This document shows, one piece after another, positions 42,527-53,627 of a DNA stretch of 64,000 bases. A program made the position numbers and the translations under genes. The notes under the pieces are model-generated. The model ran no database searches. It was not told where the DNA came from and saw only the letters and a program-made list of their open reading frames with translations. The stretch comes from Guadua angustifolia (lineage: Eukaryota; Streptophyta; Magnoliopsida; Poales; Poaceae), in NCBI GenBank assembly GCA_036346375.1, contig CM070508.1, forward strand, positions 40,630,862 through 40,694,861, written 5' to 3'. The number at the start of each line of letters is the position of its first letter. The first letter of the stretch is position 1.

Positions 42527-45226
42527 ATGGCCAAGCTCGAAGAGTTCTCGACGGCGGAGAATGCGAGAGCTCGAGAGCCTAGAGTCATGGACCCATGGAC
42601 ATGGCGGTGCCAGCGGAGAGACCGAGCCGGCCACGGACGACGAGTTGCCAAGACAGAAAGCACTACATGCTCTTCGCGCTCGCGGACGCCGGAGAGCGAC
42701 TTTCGCAACCGCCCTCGCCAGATGTGAGATTGAGCCGATCAACTGCACCCAACTCCATTCTTGTGCTTTCCATCTTCTTCTCACTGGGCGTAGGGGTTGC
42801 TTGGAATCCTTCCCACCCCGCCGCTTCCGCTTTTCCCTTTTTCCGCAGACCGGAAGGACCCCATGGTCGGATGCCTCTACTTGGTCAGGACGGAATCCCG
42901 TGGTCCTTCCCCAAATGCGCCTCGCTGACTCGCCCCGGGCCGAGTGGTGGTTCTACCCAAGCGAGGCGAGGGCAGCTGTTGAGTTCGACGGCACTCTCAC
43001 GGAAGAAGCAGACCGAGTTGGGCGACCTGGAGGATGATCAGGAGGCCATCGCGGGCATCCATATCTATGCCACGCAAGGCCTCATCGGGCAGGCCATCGC
43101 CAACGACTTCCTGAGAGGCCGGGTGTTCCCCCTGCGGAGGAGGGAGCACCCCTTCTTCGAGATCCAAGGCCGCGATGACATGACCCGCGATGGGACGTCC
43201 GGTGAGTTGCATTGCCTCAAGATTTGCTTCGGGTTTGCTCCCTGGTTCCTCTTAATGAATTGGCCTTTTCAGAGCGCCGAAGGAGTCCTGGATCGCCGAC
43301 CGAATGAACGAGATGTTCGGGAAGGCCGCGCACGACTACACCCTCGATGAGCCTGTGCCAAGGAACGTGCTGCGCCGCAAAGCCGAGGTAGGCTACCTTA
43401 GACCAAGCTTTCTAGACCTTGCTCGCCTGGGTTTCTCTTTAAACCTTCGGTGCTTCCAAAGGACAAGCTCGAACTGCTGGAGACGGCGAGGAAGATGCTG
43501 CCCTTGCCTGGGGCGAGCAAGGGCAAGAAGGCGAACAAGAGACCAGCCCCAGACGGAGCGGGTGGGAAAAACCCGAAGAAGGCGCACGTTGAGTGGGGCG
43601 ACCGTACGATGGTGAGCGTCCTTGGTCGAGCCCCCGAGCTCCTTGCTCGTGCTCCTTCACGCTCGACTGAACCCTTCCCGCAAAGAACAGAGCGCCAAGG
43701 AGGTGGCTGGACTTCGACCGGGCTCAGATCAGCCACGCCCAGAGGGCCAAAACCCGAGGGAGAGACTCCGTCCCCCCCGCAGGGCACCGAGGGCCCCGCC
43801 AGCCCCCTGCGAAGCGAAGGCTGGTGACTCAGGTACATCATTTGGGCTCTTTACCTTTTGAATTTCCTCTTATCTCCTTAGCTTAGTAGTCGCTCTTGAT
43901 CGCAGACCTTGAGCGCCCAAGCTCAACATCTGCTAGAATTGACAATGACTATTGTCTAGGGCGAGTCTGAGTTCGAGGAAGAAGAAGGGCCGGCCAGGAT
44001 GGCGCCCGCCTCGAGCTGAGGCGAGGCTCCACCGGCCTCGCCCAGTCTGGATCCGGTCGGGAGCTTCGACCAAGGGCTTGATGATCCGAACGAGGAGGAA
44101 CCCTAGCCCGCGACTAGCGAGGACTACGTCACCGCCGAGGTGGAGGTCGAAGGCGACGCCAACCCGCCTGGGGAGTCCGAAGGGAATGGCACCGAGGGCA
44201 TCCCGGTTGAGACCGCCCCGACCTTGGCGGAGGAAACCCTCAGCCTCGACCAGACGACGCCCGCGACAAAGTAGGAAGACCTGCCGAGGGGAGGCTAAGA
44301 CCGCCATCGAGGAGGAAGCCGAGACCTCCCCGCCATGGGGACAAAGACGTAGTCGCCACTGGACTCGAGCATGGGGGCGAGTCGAGCCCTCTTGACGTGG
44401 GAGCCCGAGGCGCGGCCGCTCGTGACAGAGTGCCAGAGGCCCACACCCCTGAGGACCCAGCGGCAACGGCGGGCGACTCCGCCGCAGGGACGTCCGGCAG
44501 CAGATCTGCCAGGTATTCCCGAACAACCTTCGAGGGCCGCGTTGCCCAGGTATGTTGTCTTCAGACCTAAGCCCTGACTTCCCCTCTGTTTTATTTCCTT
44601 TGGTGAAGGTCGAACTAACTCCTCGAGCCTCACAGGCCACCACCTCGATAACCCAAGGGCTGCAAGGTCTCCAGATGCACGCCGATGCGCTGAGGGTCTT
44701 CCTTGACGTGGTGGAGGCCCGGAGGCGCGCGACTCGGCTCGGAAGGACTCAAGGCCGAGCCGAGGAAGCCACGCAAAGGGCGGCAGACGACTCCAATGAG
44801 ATTGCCGACCTCCGCGAAGTGGCGAGGACGCTCGAGGTTTCCCGCTAGGCCGAGTTGGAGTGGACCATCACCTCGGAGCGGGACCACGCATACAGAGTCG
44901 TTGAAGACGAGCGCTCGAGGTCGGCTAGGGCGCTCGAGGCCGAGCAAGCCAAGGCTGAGAAACGGAGCAAGGCCATTGTGGACCAGGCAGCCGCCGTGCC
45001 GAAGGCCTCCCCCGAGCTCGAGGCCAAGCTTCAAGAGCTCGAGGAGAAGCTGGGCAGGGCGAGCAAGATGGCCAAAACCGCCTTGGCCCAACTTCAAGAA
45101 GAACGCCATCGCGCCGCCGAAGCCTCCACTGAAGCCCTCCGACTCCAGGGCGAGCTATCGACCTTGAGGGCCAATGTAGCCATGCTCGAGTAGGAGAAAC
45201 TTGCGCGCGAGATGGCGGACCTGTAG
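42527..45226 (+). pseudogene. Spliced antisense gene of C (NLS, acidic and coiled-coil protein)
   Basis: A multi-exon gene opposite to gag-pol. Exon 1 (ATG 42527 or 42595) holds IHIYATQGLIGQAIANDF, LRGRVFPLRRREHPFF and QGRDDMTR. Introns with GT/AG ends are 43202-43272, 43388-43461, 43612-43685, 43833-43905 (or to 43959) and 44550-44608. The second, third and fourth join exons in phase 0 without a stop. Domains in order: APKESWIADRMNEMFGKAA, a lysine-rich bipartite NLS-like stretch (KGKKANKRP then KNPKKAH, 43520-43600), an acidic region (43960-44270), and a long coiled coil (44640-45190, with LEAKLQELEEKLGRA). In-frame stops at 44017, 44104, 44272, 44846 and 45191 are mostly TAG, and exon 1/2 needs a one-base shift. 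Function unknown. Confidence 0.72.
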
Positions 45227-45253
45227 ATTGGGTAGATTGCCTGCAAGACTTGT

Positions 45254-45259
45254 AATAAA
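45254..45259 (+). terminator. Polyadenylation signal AATAAA of the antisense gene
   Basis: AATAAA lies 28 bp after the last stop of the coiled-coil frame (TAG 45224), the right strand and distance for a plant transcript end. Confidence 0.6.
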
Positions 45260-45775
45260 ACAGTTCAATGGAATAGTTGTATTTTTGCTAAAGCAATTTA
45301 ATGTCTGTGTGCTTTGTCATTTCTCGACCAAGAAATCCTTCCCAACTGTGCACTTAGCCTTACTGGTAGTATACCTCGCCCAGCCCCCGTTGGGCTCAAG
45401 ATCGAGCAACACCGGCCTTGGGTGCAAGATGAGAACTAGCAAGGACCAAGACCTGCAAGATCGAAAAGGAGCCACAGGGTTGCACATGGAAAAACATAGA
45501 ATCGAGAGTGAGGTTCGAGCTATGACAACGGCTATGCGGTCGCTTGCCGACCTGGGTCGCTGGCTTAGTCCAACTCGGGCGCAGGGGAATATTGTTATGT
45601 AAAAGTTTTGGCTTACATGTGATTCGACCCCTGGGGGTGAAGGGTAAGCCCCTGATACTTAGGCCAAGAGCAAGCGTGCTCATCCGTAGGTCGAGCCTAG
45701 AGATAATTAAGCTCAAGTCAACACAACATGGCAAAAAGGTGCGCAAAGACCAATCGTGACAAAAGAACAAGAGCT
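45260..45775. other. Non-coding spacer of C
   Basis: Between the antisense gene and the integrase end. It shares CCAGCCCCCGTTGGGCTCAAG and neighbours with F at 15825. No gene seen. Confidence 0.5.
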
Positions 45776-47750
45776 TTATTGAAACTTTGAGATAAAAGGG
45801 TTACACATAGAATTTGCGAAGTTGGTCAATATTCCACGAGCTAGAGAGCTCTCTGCCATTGGGCATCGCTAGCCGGTAAGCCCCCGTGCGATCTGTTGAA
45901 ACAACTCTATAGGGCCCTCCCACCGTGGGGGATAACTTGTTGGTGATGGATTCGCTCGAACCGCCTCGTGGCTAAGTCCCCAACAAGGAGCTCCCTAGGT
46001 CATACCGACGAGACGATGTCCGCGAAGAGCATGCGTGTATCGCACGATCGTAGCAAAGGCACGGCATCTTACTTCTTCCGCCAGGTAAGGTCAAGAGACC
46101 GCTTGCTTGAAGTCGATCCGACGACAAGCTAACCCCGTAGAGAGCCCAACAGAACCTCGTGGAGGGCGTGATTTGCCGTGATCAACACGAGCCAAAGGGT
46201 GTGGACCCCGTTGTTCGGCCGGTCGTGGGTACTAATGGACCATAAGACGGTGGGAAGTTCGTCCACCTGTGTCCGGCCGGTCGCTCGAGCTCATCTCGAC
46301 ACTCGCTTTTTCACGCTTTGAACGACCGGCCCATTGGCGCGCCGACTACCCATTGCTCAGGATGGGCGTAATCAAGCATAGCATACTTTGGTGCCTATGT
46401 CTTCGTAGTATTCCTGCAATAGCTCATGGCAAACTGAGTTCCATTGTCAGTAATGATTCTGCACGGAACTCCATACCTGGTGACCACGAACAAGCGGAAG
46501 AACTTGACCACCGCACGAACCGTGATGGTCGAGACGGGCTTGGCCTCGATCCACTTGGTGAAGTTGTCGATGGCGATTTAACAGAACTTTTCCTCCTGCC
46601 GTCATGCAAGGGACCGAGGATGTCCAAATTTCTGTGTCGAGAATGGCCAGCGAAGGGATGGTCTAGAGCGCAGAGCGTGCCGATGCGATTTCCGAGTATG
46701 GAACTGGCAAGCTCGACAGGCGCGGACAATATTACACGCGTCCTGCAATGCCGTGGGCCAGTAGAACCCCTTGCGGAAAGCTTTCCCGACCATAGTCCTG
46801 AAAGAAGAGTGCGCTCCGCATAAACCTGAATGAATGTCACGTAGCAGGTACTTACCCTCTTCTGCAGTGACACACTTCGTCAGGATGCCAGAAAGATTCC
46901 GACGATACAGCTTGCCATCCACGAGCTTATACGAGCTCGCCCGACGCTTGATCCTGCTCCTTTCTGCTGGCTCGGCCGGGAGTTCACCCGTCGCCAGGAA
47001 ACGATGAATTGGGTCGGCCCCCGAGGGGATGCCTTCGATGAAAGCGACCGAGGCCTCTTGATCGGAGATGGAGGGAGACGCCAGGGTTTCCAGGATCACA
47101 TCAGGAGGGACCTCGTGATCGGACGACCCGAGCTTGGAGAGGAAGTTAGTGTCGGAGTTGTCCTTCCATGCCACATGCGTGATTTCCAGGTTCTGGAACC
47201 ACTTCTCCATCTTGCGCGCCTCGGCGAGGTACTTGGCCATTGAGTCTTCCGAGCATTGGTACTCCTTGTTGTACTGATTGACGACGAGCTGAGAGTCACC
47301 CCGGACAATCAACCGGCACATGCCCAGGGCTTTGCAGGCCCGCAGGCCTGCCAAGAGGGCCTCATACTCTGCAACGTTGTTGGTCGCTGGAAACCCAAAA
47401 CGAACCACATACCTCAATCGGTCACCGCGTGGAGTAAGGATTTGAATTCCAGCCCCCGAGCGCTTGAAAGACCTCGAGCCGTCGAAGTACATGATCCAGG
47501 GCACCTCCATTTCGACCTTGGGCTCAGAAGCAGGAAGTGATGTTTGCTCGACAACGAAGTCGGCGAGCACCTGCGACTTGATAGCCCGGCGCCGCCACCA
47601 CCGCACGCCGAACGCCGCTAACCCATGGCCCACTTGGCAATGCGACCTCACCTCCGGTTCCTCGTATGTCTCCGAGTGGAAAACTACTCGACGACCACCG
47701 TGTGCCCGAAGTAGTGCCGAGCTTGCGCCGGCCATGCGAGAAGGGCGCAT
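45776..47750 (-). pseudogene. Element C: aRNase H and integrase
   Basis: The main frame (46602-47750) opens with the second RNase H: FDGSRSFKRSGAG (first catalytic Asp), VVRFGFPATNNVAEYEALL, LIVRGDSQLVVNQYN. It continues into the integrase zinc domain (LVDGKLYRRN, then ACRACQFHTRK). The catalytic core follows near 46400-46580 with NFTKWIEAKPVSTITV and PCRIITDNGTQF, holding two of the DDE acids. An in-frame stop lies near 46578. The last 600 bp (45800-46400) carry the integrase C-terminal region with more indels. Integrase would insert the cDNA into the genome. Confidence 0.88.
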
Positions 47751-47756
47751 AAGAGC

Positions 47757-48758
47757 TTAACTCGTGGGTAGTGCTTCTGACCGCAGGAGCTCGCTGACGT
47801 AGTAGATCGGATGCTGCCGTGCATCCCGCTCGGCCACCAAGACGGCTCTGACAGCCTGGGGGGTGGCTGCTAGGTAGAGCAGCAGTTGCTCACCCGGCTG
47901 CGGAGTGGTGAGCAAAGGCGGGCTTGAGAGGTACGCCTTCAGGTCGTCGAACGACCGCTGCGCCTTGGGTGTCCACTCGAAGCCTCCTTGCTTACGCAAG
48001 GCCCTGAAGAATGGCAACCCACACTCGCCAAGCCTTGAAATGAACCGACTAAGGGAGGCCATACTGCCGGTGAGGCATTGTACCTGTTTCACCGAGGTCG
48101 GGGGCGCCATTTTTTCGATTGCCTCGATCTTCTGCGACTTTGGGCCGACCCCAGAGCCCCCGATCATGTAGCCGAGCACCTTCCCTGAAGCGGCACCAAA
48201 CACGCACTTCTCCGGATTGAGCTTGATATTGTGCTTGTTCAGGTTGGCAAAGGTCTCCCCAAGGTCTTGAACGTGGTTACCCTCGGAAGATCTCTTGACG
48301 ATGATGTCGTCCACGTAGACCTCGAGGTTGAGGCCCATCTGGGGATCGAACGTCTTGGTCATCAGGCGCTGGAAGGTCGCGCCGGCGCTGCGAAGACCAA
48401 ACGACATGGTCGTGTAGCAGAAGGTCCCGGACGGCGTGATGAATGAGGTTTTGCTTTCATCGCCAACCGCCAGCTTGATCTGGTGGCATCCCGAGTAAGC
48501 ATCCAGGAAGCTCAACATCCTGGCATTCGCAGTGGAGTCGACGATCTGGTCGATGCGCGGGAGCGGGAAGTTGTCCTTCAGGCATGCCAAGTTCAACCCC
48601 GTGTGGTCCACGCACATCCTCCACTTTTCGCCCTTCTTCTGGACGATGACCGGGTTGGCCAGCCACTCGGAGTAGTCGATCTCGCGGATGAACTCGACCT
48701 TCAGGAGCTTGTCTAGGTTCTCTCTAATGATATCGACCTTCTCCCATGAGAACGCCAA
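47757..48758 (-). CDS. Element C: reverse transcriptase/RNase H, open for 333 codons
   Basis: The best-preserved frame of the window. It shows EKVDIIRENLDKLLKVEFIR, YSEWLANPVIVQKKGEKWRM, CVDHTGLNLACLKDNFPLPR, FLDAYSGCHQI (Asp), FCYTTMSFGLRSAGATFQRL, EVYVDDIIVK (both catalytic Asp; complement of 48306-48317), NPEKCVFGAASGKVLGYMI, then the RNase H/connection KQVQCLTGSMASLSRF and LLLYLAATPQAV, HPIYYVSELL. It converts element RNA to DNA in the particle. It is part of a polyprotein, so the ATG is not a true start. Upstream and downstream parts are frameshifted, so the element as a whole is inactive. Confidence 0.9.
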   Translation of the reverse strand: MAFSWEKVDIIRENLDKLLKVEFIREIDYSEWLANPVIVQKKGEKWRMCVDHTGLNLACLKDNFPLPRIDQIVDSTANARMLSFLDAYSGCHQIKLAVGDESKTSFITPSGTFCYTTMSFGLRSAGATFQRLMTKTFDPQMGLNLEVYVDDIIVKRSSEGNHVQDLGETFANLNKHNIKLNPEKCVFGAASGKVLGYMIGGSGVGPKSQKIEAIEKMAPPTSVKQVQCLTGSMASLSRFISRLGECGLPFFRALRKQGGFEWTPKAQRSFDDLKAYLSSPPLLTTPQPGEQLLLYLAATPQAVRAVLVAERDARQHPIYYVSELLRSEALPTS

Positions 48759-48893
48759 GAACTTCGCGCCAGACAGGCGGCAATGGGTCGCACTGCAGCT
48801 TGTGCTCGACCACCTCCTCGACTCCCAGATGTCCGCCGGCTCCCAAGCAAATATACCTTTATTGGCACGGAGGAAGGTGACGAGCTCGAGTTC

Positions 48894-49500
48894 CTATTTA
48901 GAACTCAGCCCGGCCGAGATGTGGACGCACCTGGTCGGGTCGCTCTCCTCGAGCGGCATAGCCTTCGTGGCCCCGCTAGGCTGGATCACCACCTTTTGGC
49001 GAGCGTTCTTCACCGTCGCCTCCGGGCCTCGCTGAGGTAACATGCCGGCAAGGGCCAGGGCTTGAGTCTCACAGCCGTGCGCCACCTTGAGGTCGCCGCA
49101 CACAGTGATGATGCCACTGGGCCCCGGGAGTTTCATGCATCGGTGACCGTAGTGGTTGGCCGCCATGAACTTGACCAGGGCGGGACGCCCTAGGATGGCG
49201 TTGTAAGGGAGGTCACCCTCGACCACCTTGAAGGTGATCAACTCGGTGCGGAAGTTATCCGAAGCACCGAAGGTGACGGGCAAAACCACCTGCCCCATAG
49301 GAGTGGTCGAGCTCCCAGGAATGATCCCGAAGAACGGAATCGCGATGCTCTTGATCTTCTAATCGGAATCTGTGATCCGGCTGAGCGCCGCCATAGCAAA
49401 GCAGACATGAGCTGCCACCATCGACCATGAACCTCTCGACCATGGTGTTGCTGATGGTCGGGGTCACGACCAAGGCTGTCTTGAGATCCTTCGACATACC
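48894..49500 (-). pseudogene. Element C: aspartic protease and linker to RT
   Basis: Minus strand: VDGGSS active site near 49400-49425, then LPVTFGASDNFRTELITF (49240-49290), DLPYNAILGRPALVKFMAAN and a linker rich in Ala/Gln ending DPTRCVHISAGLSSK. At least one frame change lies between the active site (frame 49255-49497) and the later part (48894-49298). Confidence 0.85.
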
Positions 49501-49940
49501 TTAGGGGGCATCCTCCGGCGTGAAGGTGATCGTCGCCCCGGCCCACTTGCAGGGCTGGTCCATGGACTTGCTAGCGGCGGCCAGGTAGACCACGCGCACG
49601 GCATCCTTGATCTCGCGCCGGGATTGGTACGCCGAGGAACCGCCAAAGATGACGTCGATCCGGCGATCGCCTTGCTGGAAGTCCAAGTCAAGGTCGCCCT
49701 GGTCTTCCCCGGTGTTGACCCTTTCGGGCCCGTCACCTTCCTTCGGGAGCGTAGGCATCCCTCCACGCCCATCGTAGAAGGCCTCGAGCTTGGCCTGCCA
49801 GGCCCTGCAACCCTGCAGGTCGTGGCCCGGAGTCCTGTGAAACAGGCAAAACTTGCCTTTGTCGAACCGAGACCACCTCGAGCCTCTCACGGGCATTGGC
49901 CTTGCCACGCCTGCATCCGATGACGCCTCTACCGAGGCTC
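49501..49940 (-). pseudogene. Element C: gag C-terminal part with CHHC knuckle
   Basis: Frame 49501-49908 reads GKFCLFHRTPGHDLQGCRAW, a Cys-X2-His-X4-His-X4-Cys knuckle, then AKLEAFYDGRGG, RRIDVIFGGSSAYQSRREI and ITFTPEDAP. It is separated from the rest of gag (61969 on) by insertion of E at 49941. Confidence 0.88.
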
Positions 49941-52661
49941 TGTAACGTCCCGAAAATTGGCCTAATTTTAATTTTTGGAGTTATTTAAATTTTTGTGAAT
50001 TAATTAAAATTAATTGCATTTAATTGGATTTATCTGAATTTTTGGGATTTATTTGGATTTAATTGAAATTTATTTGGACTATCTTCTCTTGAATAATTAA
50101 ATATCAGAAAATGTAAATATCAAAAATAAATGAAAATATTTTATTTAGGCCCAAAATGCTCTGAAATATTTTCTGGAATTTTTCTAGAATTTTTTGAGTA
50201 TTTTTAGTGCCCTAAATAATTATTTTGAATTTCTGGATTTAATTTAATTGATAAAACCCGGATTAAGGCTAGCTACAGTGCTGGGCCGGCCCAACACTGT
50301 GCACGCGCCGAAGAAACCCTAGCGCCGCTGTCTTCGCACCGTGCGATCCCATCGACGGCCGAGAAGTACCGCTCGCTATGCCGGTTCGCCGATCCGCCGC
50401 TCAACTGGCTATGATGTCGACGCGTGGCACGGATTTGCCGAACCGTTATTCGATCAGTGCCGTCGGATCGAGATCGGGCGGTGGGACGTGACCAGACATA
50501 TCGGGACGGAGCGTGTCAGCTGCCGCAGATCTTGTCAGAGATATTGCGCGCATTCCAAAGCCTGTCCGAAGCGAAAGTGAATAGACCTCGGCGCAAAGAC
50601 TTTGTCCCGCTCGCTTTGCCACCTCTTCGGCACTCGCCACAGAGACCCCGCCGAGCTCGCTGGAGTAGCTCCTTTCTCACCTCGGTTTTTTCTCATTACG
50701 CTGCCGTCCCGCCACTCCTCGCCGCAGCCTTAGACCTCGCCGAAGTTCACCAAGCCACACCGCGTCCAGTGAGCCATTTCTTCCGGCCGGAGATGCCCAG
50801 AATCGCCGAAGGCTACGTCGTCTTCCTCAGCTCCGGTGTCAAGCATCGCCTTCTCTTCTTCGCAACTTGGCAACCCACCTGAGCCGTCGGATCTTCATCC
50901 AACGACCGAGGTATCGCCACGTTTCTTCCCGTAGAACTTAACGTTTAATTAGTTTAGTTTGATCTGGTCCGTTAGATGGTGATCATGTGGCTTTGGTCGG
51001 GCCACGTAGGCTAGTGAATAGTAAACTTCCCGGGTGACGGTAGTCGTAGGATTTTCATCGGACGGCCTGGGTGACGACGCGTTCTTTCCTCTGTAGCGTT
51101 AGGCTTGGATTTCATCGGGTAAAAATGACCGTTAGATTCTTATCCGACCGCTTCGATGCATCCACGTCACTGCTGCGTAGAAGTTTTGATAATGGTCGTT
51201 CGATACTTGCTTTGCGGCCGAGATTAAGCCGCGTAGGCTCGGTGAATAGGAAACCGCTCGGTATGCCTTGGCCGTTGGATTTTCATCCGACCGCGCCGGT
51301 GCGTCCACGTCGTCGCTAGGTCAAGCCGTTCGCCGTGCCGCATCAGAGTCGCAGGATTCGAATCAAGCGGCGTGGATGTTGCCGCGTGTCAGCTTCTGGT
51401 TGGTCCAAGCACTGCTCATGGGGCCCACTTGTTAGTGTGCTGGCCCCCGTGGGTGCTGACGTCAGCATGACGTCACTTGGGGCCCACGTGTCAGTGTCCG
51501 AGCCGACGTGGATGTCTCTAGTGCCGACACGTGTCACGCCGAGGGGATTAACCGGATTTTCAGTGGAAAAATAAATCATTTAATTCGGATATTTCTTTAT
51601 TTGAATTTCAAAAACTTGTAATGGCTATAACTTTTGCATTTTAACTCGGAATTGGGTGATTCCAGTTCCTAAAAATTTGTAAAAATGTGAAAAATTTATT
51701 GGTGATTTTTATTTTATTTTTGGTGATGATATTGCTGTCTGTTTTAGTATATTTATTGTGTGCACGTTTGTAATGCTAATAGACTCGAGTTGCCGGAAGT
51801 CACGGAGAAGATTTCGAGGACCCGCCGCAAGAGCCGCACTGAATCATCGCTGTTTGAAGGCAAGTCATGCTTTGACCATATTGCCCCTAGATTTTAAAAT
51901 GTATTTCGATTCAATTTATGCATGCTATATTCATTAAAAATGATATTGCTTATCATGGGAAAGGTAGCTGAAATACCATCTTGTTTATGTCACCTTGTTA
52001 ATATTATTGTATGGATTACAGTCAAGGGTTAGATTTTCAAAATAAAAATGTGGAATGGGTGGCTGTGTGCCAAAGAATGATGAATGAAACTAGGGCTGTG
52101 TGCCCAACTCTGGAAAAGAATTGAGAAACTAATTATTAATAATATCAGTTTTGCCGCTTTTAATCTAATAAGATTACCTGTTAAAAGAAATTTGCTTTAT
52201 GCAAAATAACCAAATTAAGCCTTTCCTTTGGACTAAGCCATGCATGTAGTAATAGAACTGCATTGTGCATGACTTGTTGAGTATGTTGTATACTCACCCT
52301 TGCTTCAACAACAACCTCGTAAGAAGAAGCTATGCCGCTTGGGAAGAGGAGTTCAACGGCCGGGAGGATTATGATTAAGCCTCGTCGGTGCTGCTCGTTG
52401 CTACGAGGGGTTTCATCACCGTACTTTTGTTTCCGCTATTGAACTTGTGCTACTTTGATATTTATCGCCCTGTGTGGCGAATTATTGTAAGGTGACCATA
52501 AGGTCGTGTAACTTGTTTATATTCATGTCTGAAATACTTTATTATTAATTCCGCTGTGTATGATTGTGGTACTTCAACCTGTTTATCCTGTGTGTACTAG
52601 TGTGATCCTGGACTAGTACAGAATACACAGAGGGTCCGGATTTGCAGATTTGGGGCCGACA
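49941..52661 (+). repeat. 5' LTR of E, 2721 bp with 800 bp missing
   Basis: Very close to the 3' LTR in AT-rich parts (49941-50270; 51560-52010; 52020-52360). It lacks the 800 bp that the 3' LTR has at 60516-61315; the joint is at 52013/52014 (TGTATG/GATTACA). The GC-rich stretch 50280-50900 differs from 58760-59400 by many small indels. Confidence 0.92.
51457..51475 (+). promoter_or_regulatory. as-1-like double TGACGTCA site, 5' LTR of E
   Basis: TGACGTCAGCATGACGTCA: two perfect bZIP octamers, starts 11 bp apart. Nearby are G-box/ABRE-like CCCACGTGTC (about 51486) and GACACGTGTC (51528-51537). The plant as-1 element has two TGACG motifs 12 bp apart and responds to TGA factors. Confidence 0.6.
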
Positions 52662-52665
52662 GGGA

Positions 52666-52680
52666 TGGTATCAGAGCCAT
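52666..52680 (+). promoter_or_regulatory. Primer-binding site of E
   Basis: TGGTATCAGAGCCAT, four bases after the LTR end, complementary to the 3' end of initiator Met tRNA. Confidence 0.9.
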
Positions 52681-52880
52681 ACTGACTGTAGGACTTAACC
52701 CTTGTTAGATTGGCCGTTCTAGAAAGGATAAAAATTAATTTCTAAAGAATAAAATTTGGGCAAGAATAATCAATGAAATGCTGACTTATCCCTTCTTCCT
52801 TACTTCATACCTATGCTGTATTTTGCTATTACTTTTGTGTTCTTTTAAAAAATTTTAGTACTGACGCGTTGCTTTGGCAG

Positions 52881-53627
52881 ATGCGGATGGTTCACTCTTT
52901 CGGCGAGCGTCACGGAGGCTACACAGCGGAGCATTGGAGGATGCTCCAGGTGCTTGGAGGTTTTGACCGCCCTCTCTACCGGTCCCGCACCTGGATGGTC
53001 AACGGGATCAACCGTGGCTGGGAGACGACCCTCACCTTGTATGCGCGGGAGAATGCCCGTGCCAGCCGTCCGCTCCACCTCGCGGTGAAGCGAGCCAGCT
53101 ACGAGGCGGGTATTCAGGAGTGTGCCTGGGTAGCACTGCGTCGGGTTAGCAGGGACTACGGCTTCGAGCTGTGGGACACTGCTTTCCGTGTGCACCCGCA
53201 CACAAGAGGACCCCTTTAGGCGCGCTTGGAGCTAGAGGACGACGCTGCCGTCATGCACTTGGGCCGGTTCACCGCGGCTCAAGAGGAGGTCATGGATGCT
53301 ACGACTACGGAGCTGCAGGCTGTGTACCGCGTCTTGGAGGAGACCGAGGTGGCCCTGCGAGAGACCAGGATGCACGCCGTTCAGAGGATCGCTGAGCTGG
53401 AGGAGGCCCTCTATGGTCACGGGGAGCCGGAGGCCGTCATGGAGCTCGATGACGAGGACGAGGAGGAGCTGGAGGAGCACGATTAGGAGCCAGCGCCAGA
53501 GGACCAGCAGCCAGGGGTGCCCCCAGCAGCACCAATGGGAGGGCATGGGGATTAGTTTGCCCCAATGCCAGCTCACCCGCCAGTGTACGTGATCGGCGAG
53601 CCAGAGCCAGGATGGTTGGAGGAGTGA
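52881..53627 (+). pseudogene. orf0 of E, pre-gag open frame
   Basis: A single frame of 248 codons between primer site and gag, starting MRMVHSFGERHGGYTAEHW and ending GEPEPGWLEE. It is interrupted only by three TAG codons (53217, 53484, 53553). The first half has Trp/Arg-rich segments (WRMLQVLGGFDRPLYRSRTW, then HLAVKRASYEAG). The second half is a coiled coil (EEVMDATTTELQAVYRVLEE, then RIAELEEALYG) ending in an acidic run (ELDDEDEEELEEHD). CTTTGGCAG directly before the ATG looks like a splice acceptor. I recall extra upstream frames (orf0) in rice RIRE3/RIRE8-type elements; homology to those is not checked. Function unknown. Confidence 0.7.

Noticed and set aside
49931..49940. GAGGC as a target duplication for E
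   Set aside because: GAGGC occurs near both ends (49934 and 61975) but not directly next to the LTR termini.
50341..50882. Plus-strand frames up to 152 codons as a gene
   Set aside because: They lie in the 5' LTR of E; the corresponding part of the 3' LTR (58821-59441) encodes a different product because of indels.
51335..51574. 79-codon frame repeated at 59835-60074
   Set aside because: Conserved between the two LTRs only because they are copies of one template; it covers the bZIP-site cluster, and no protein family is recognised.
52666..52680. tRNA gene
   Set aside because: Only the short primer-binding complement is present; no cloverleaf can be drawn around it or the other primer sites.
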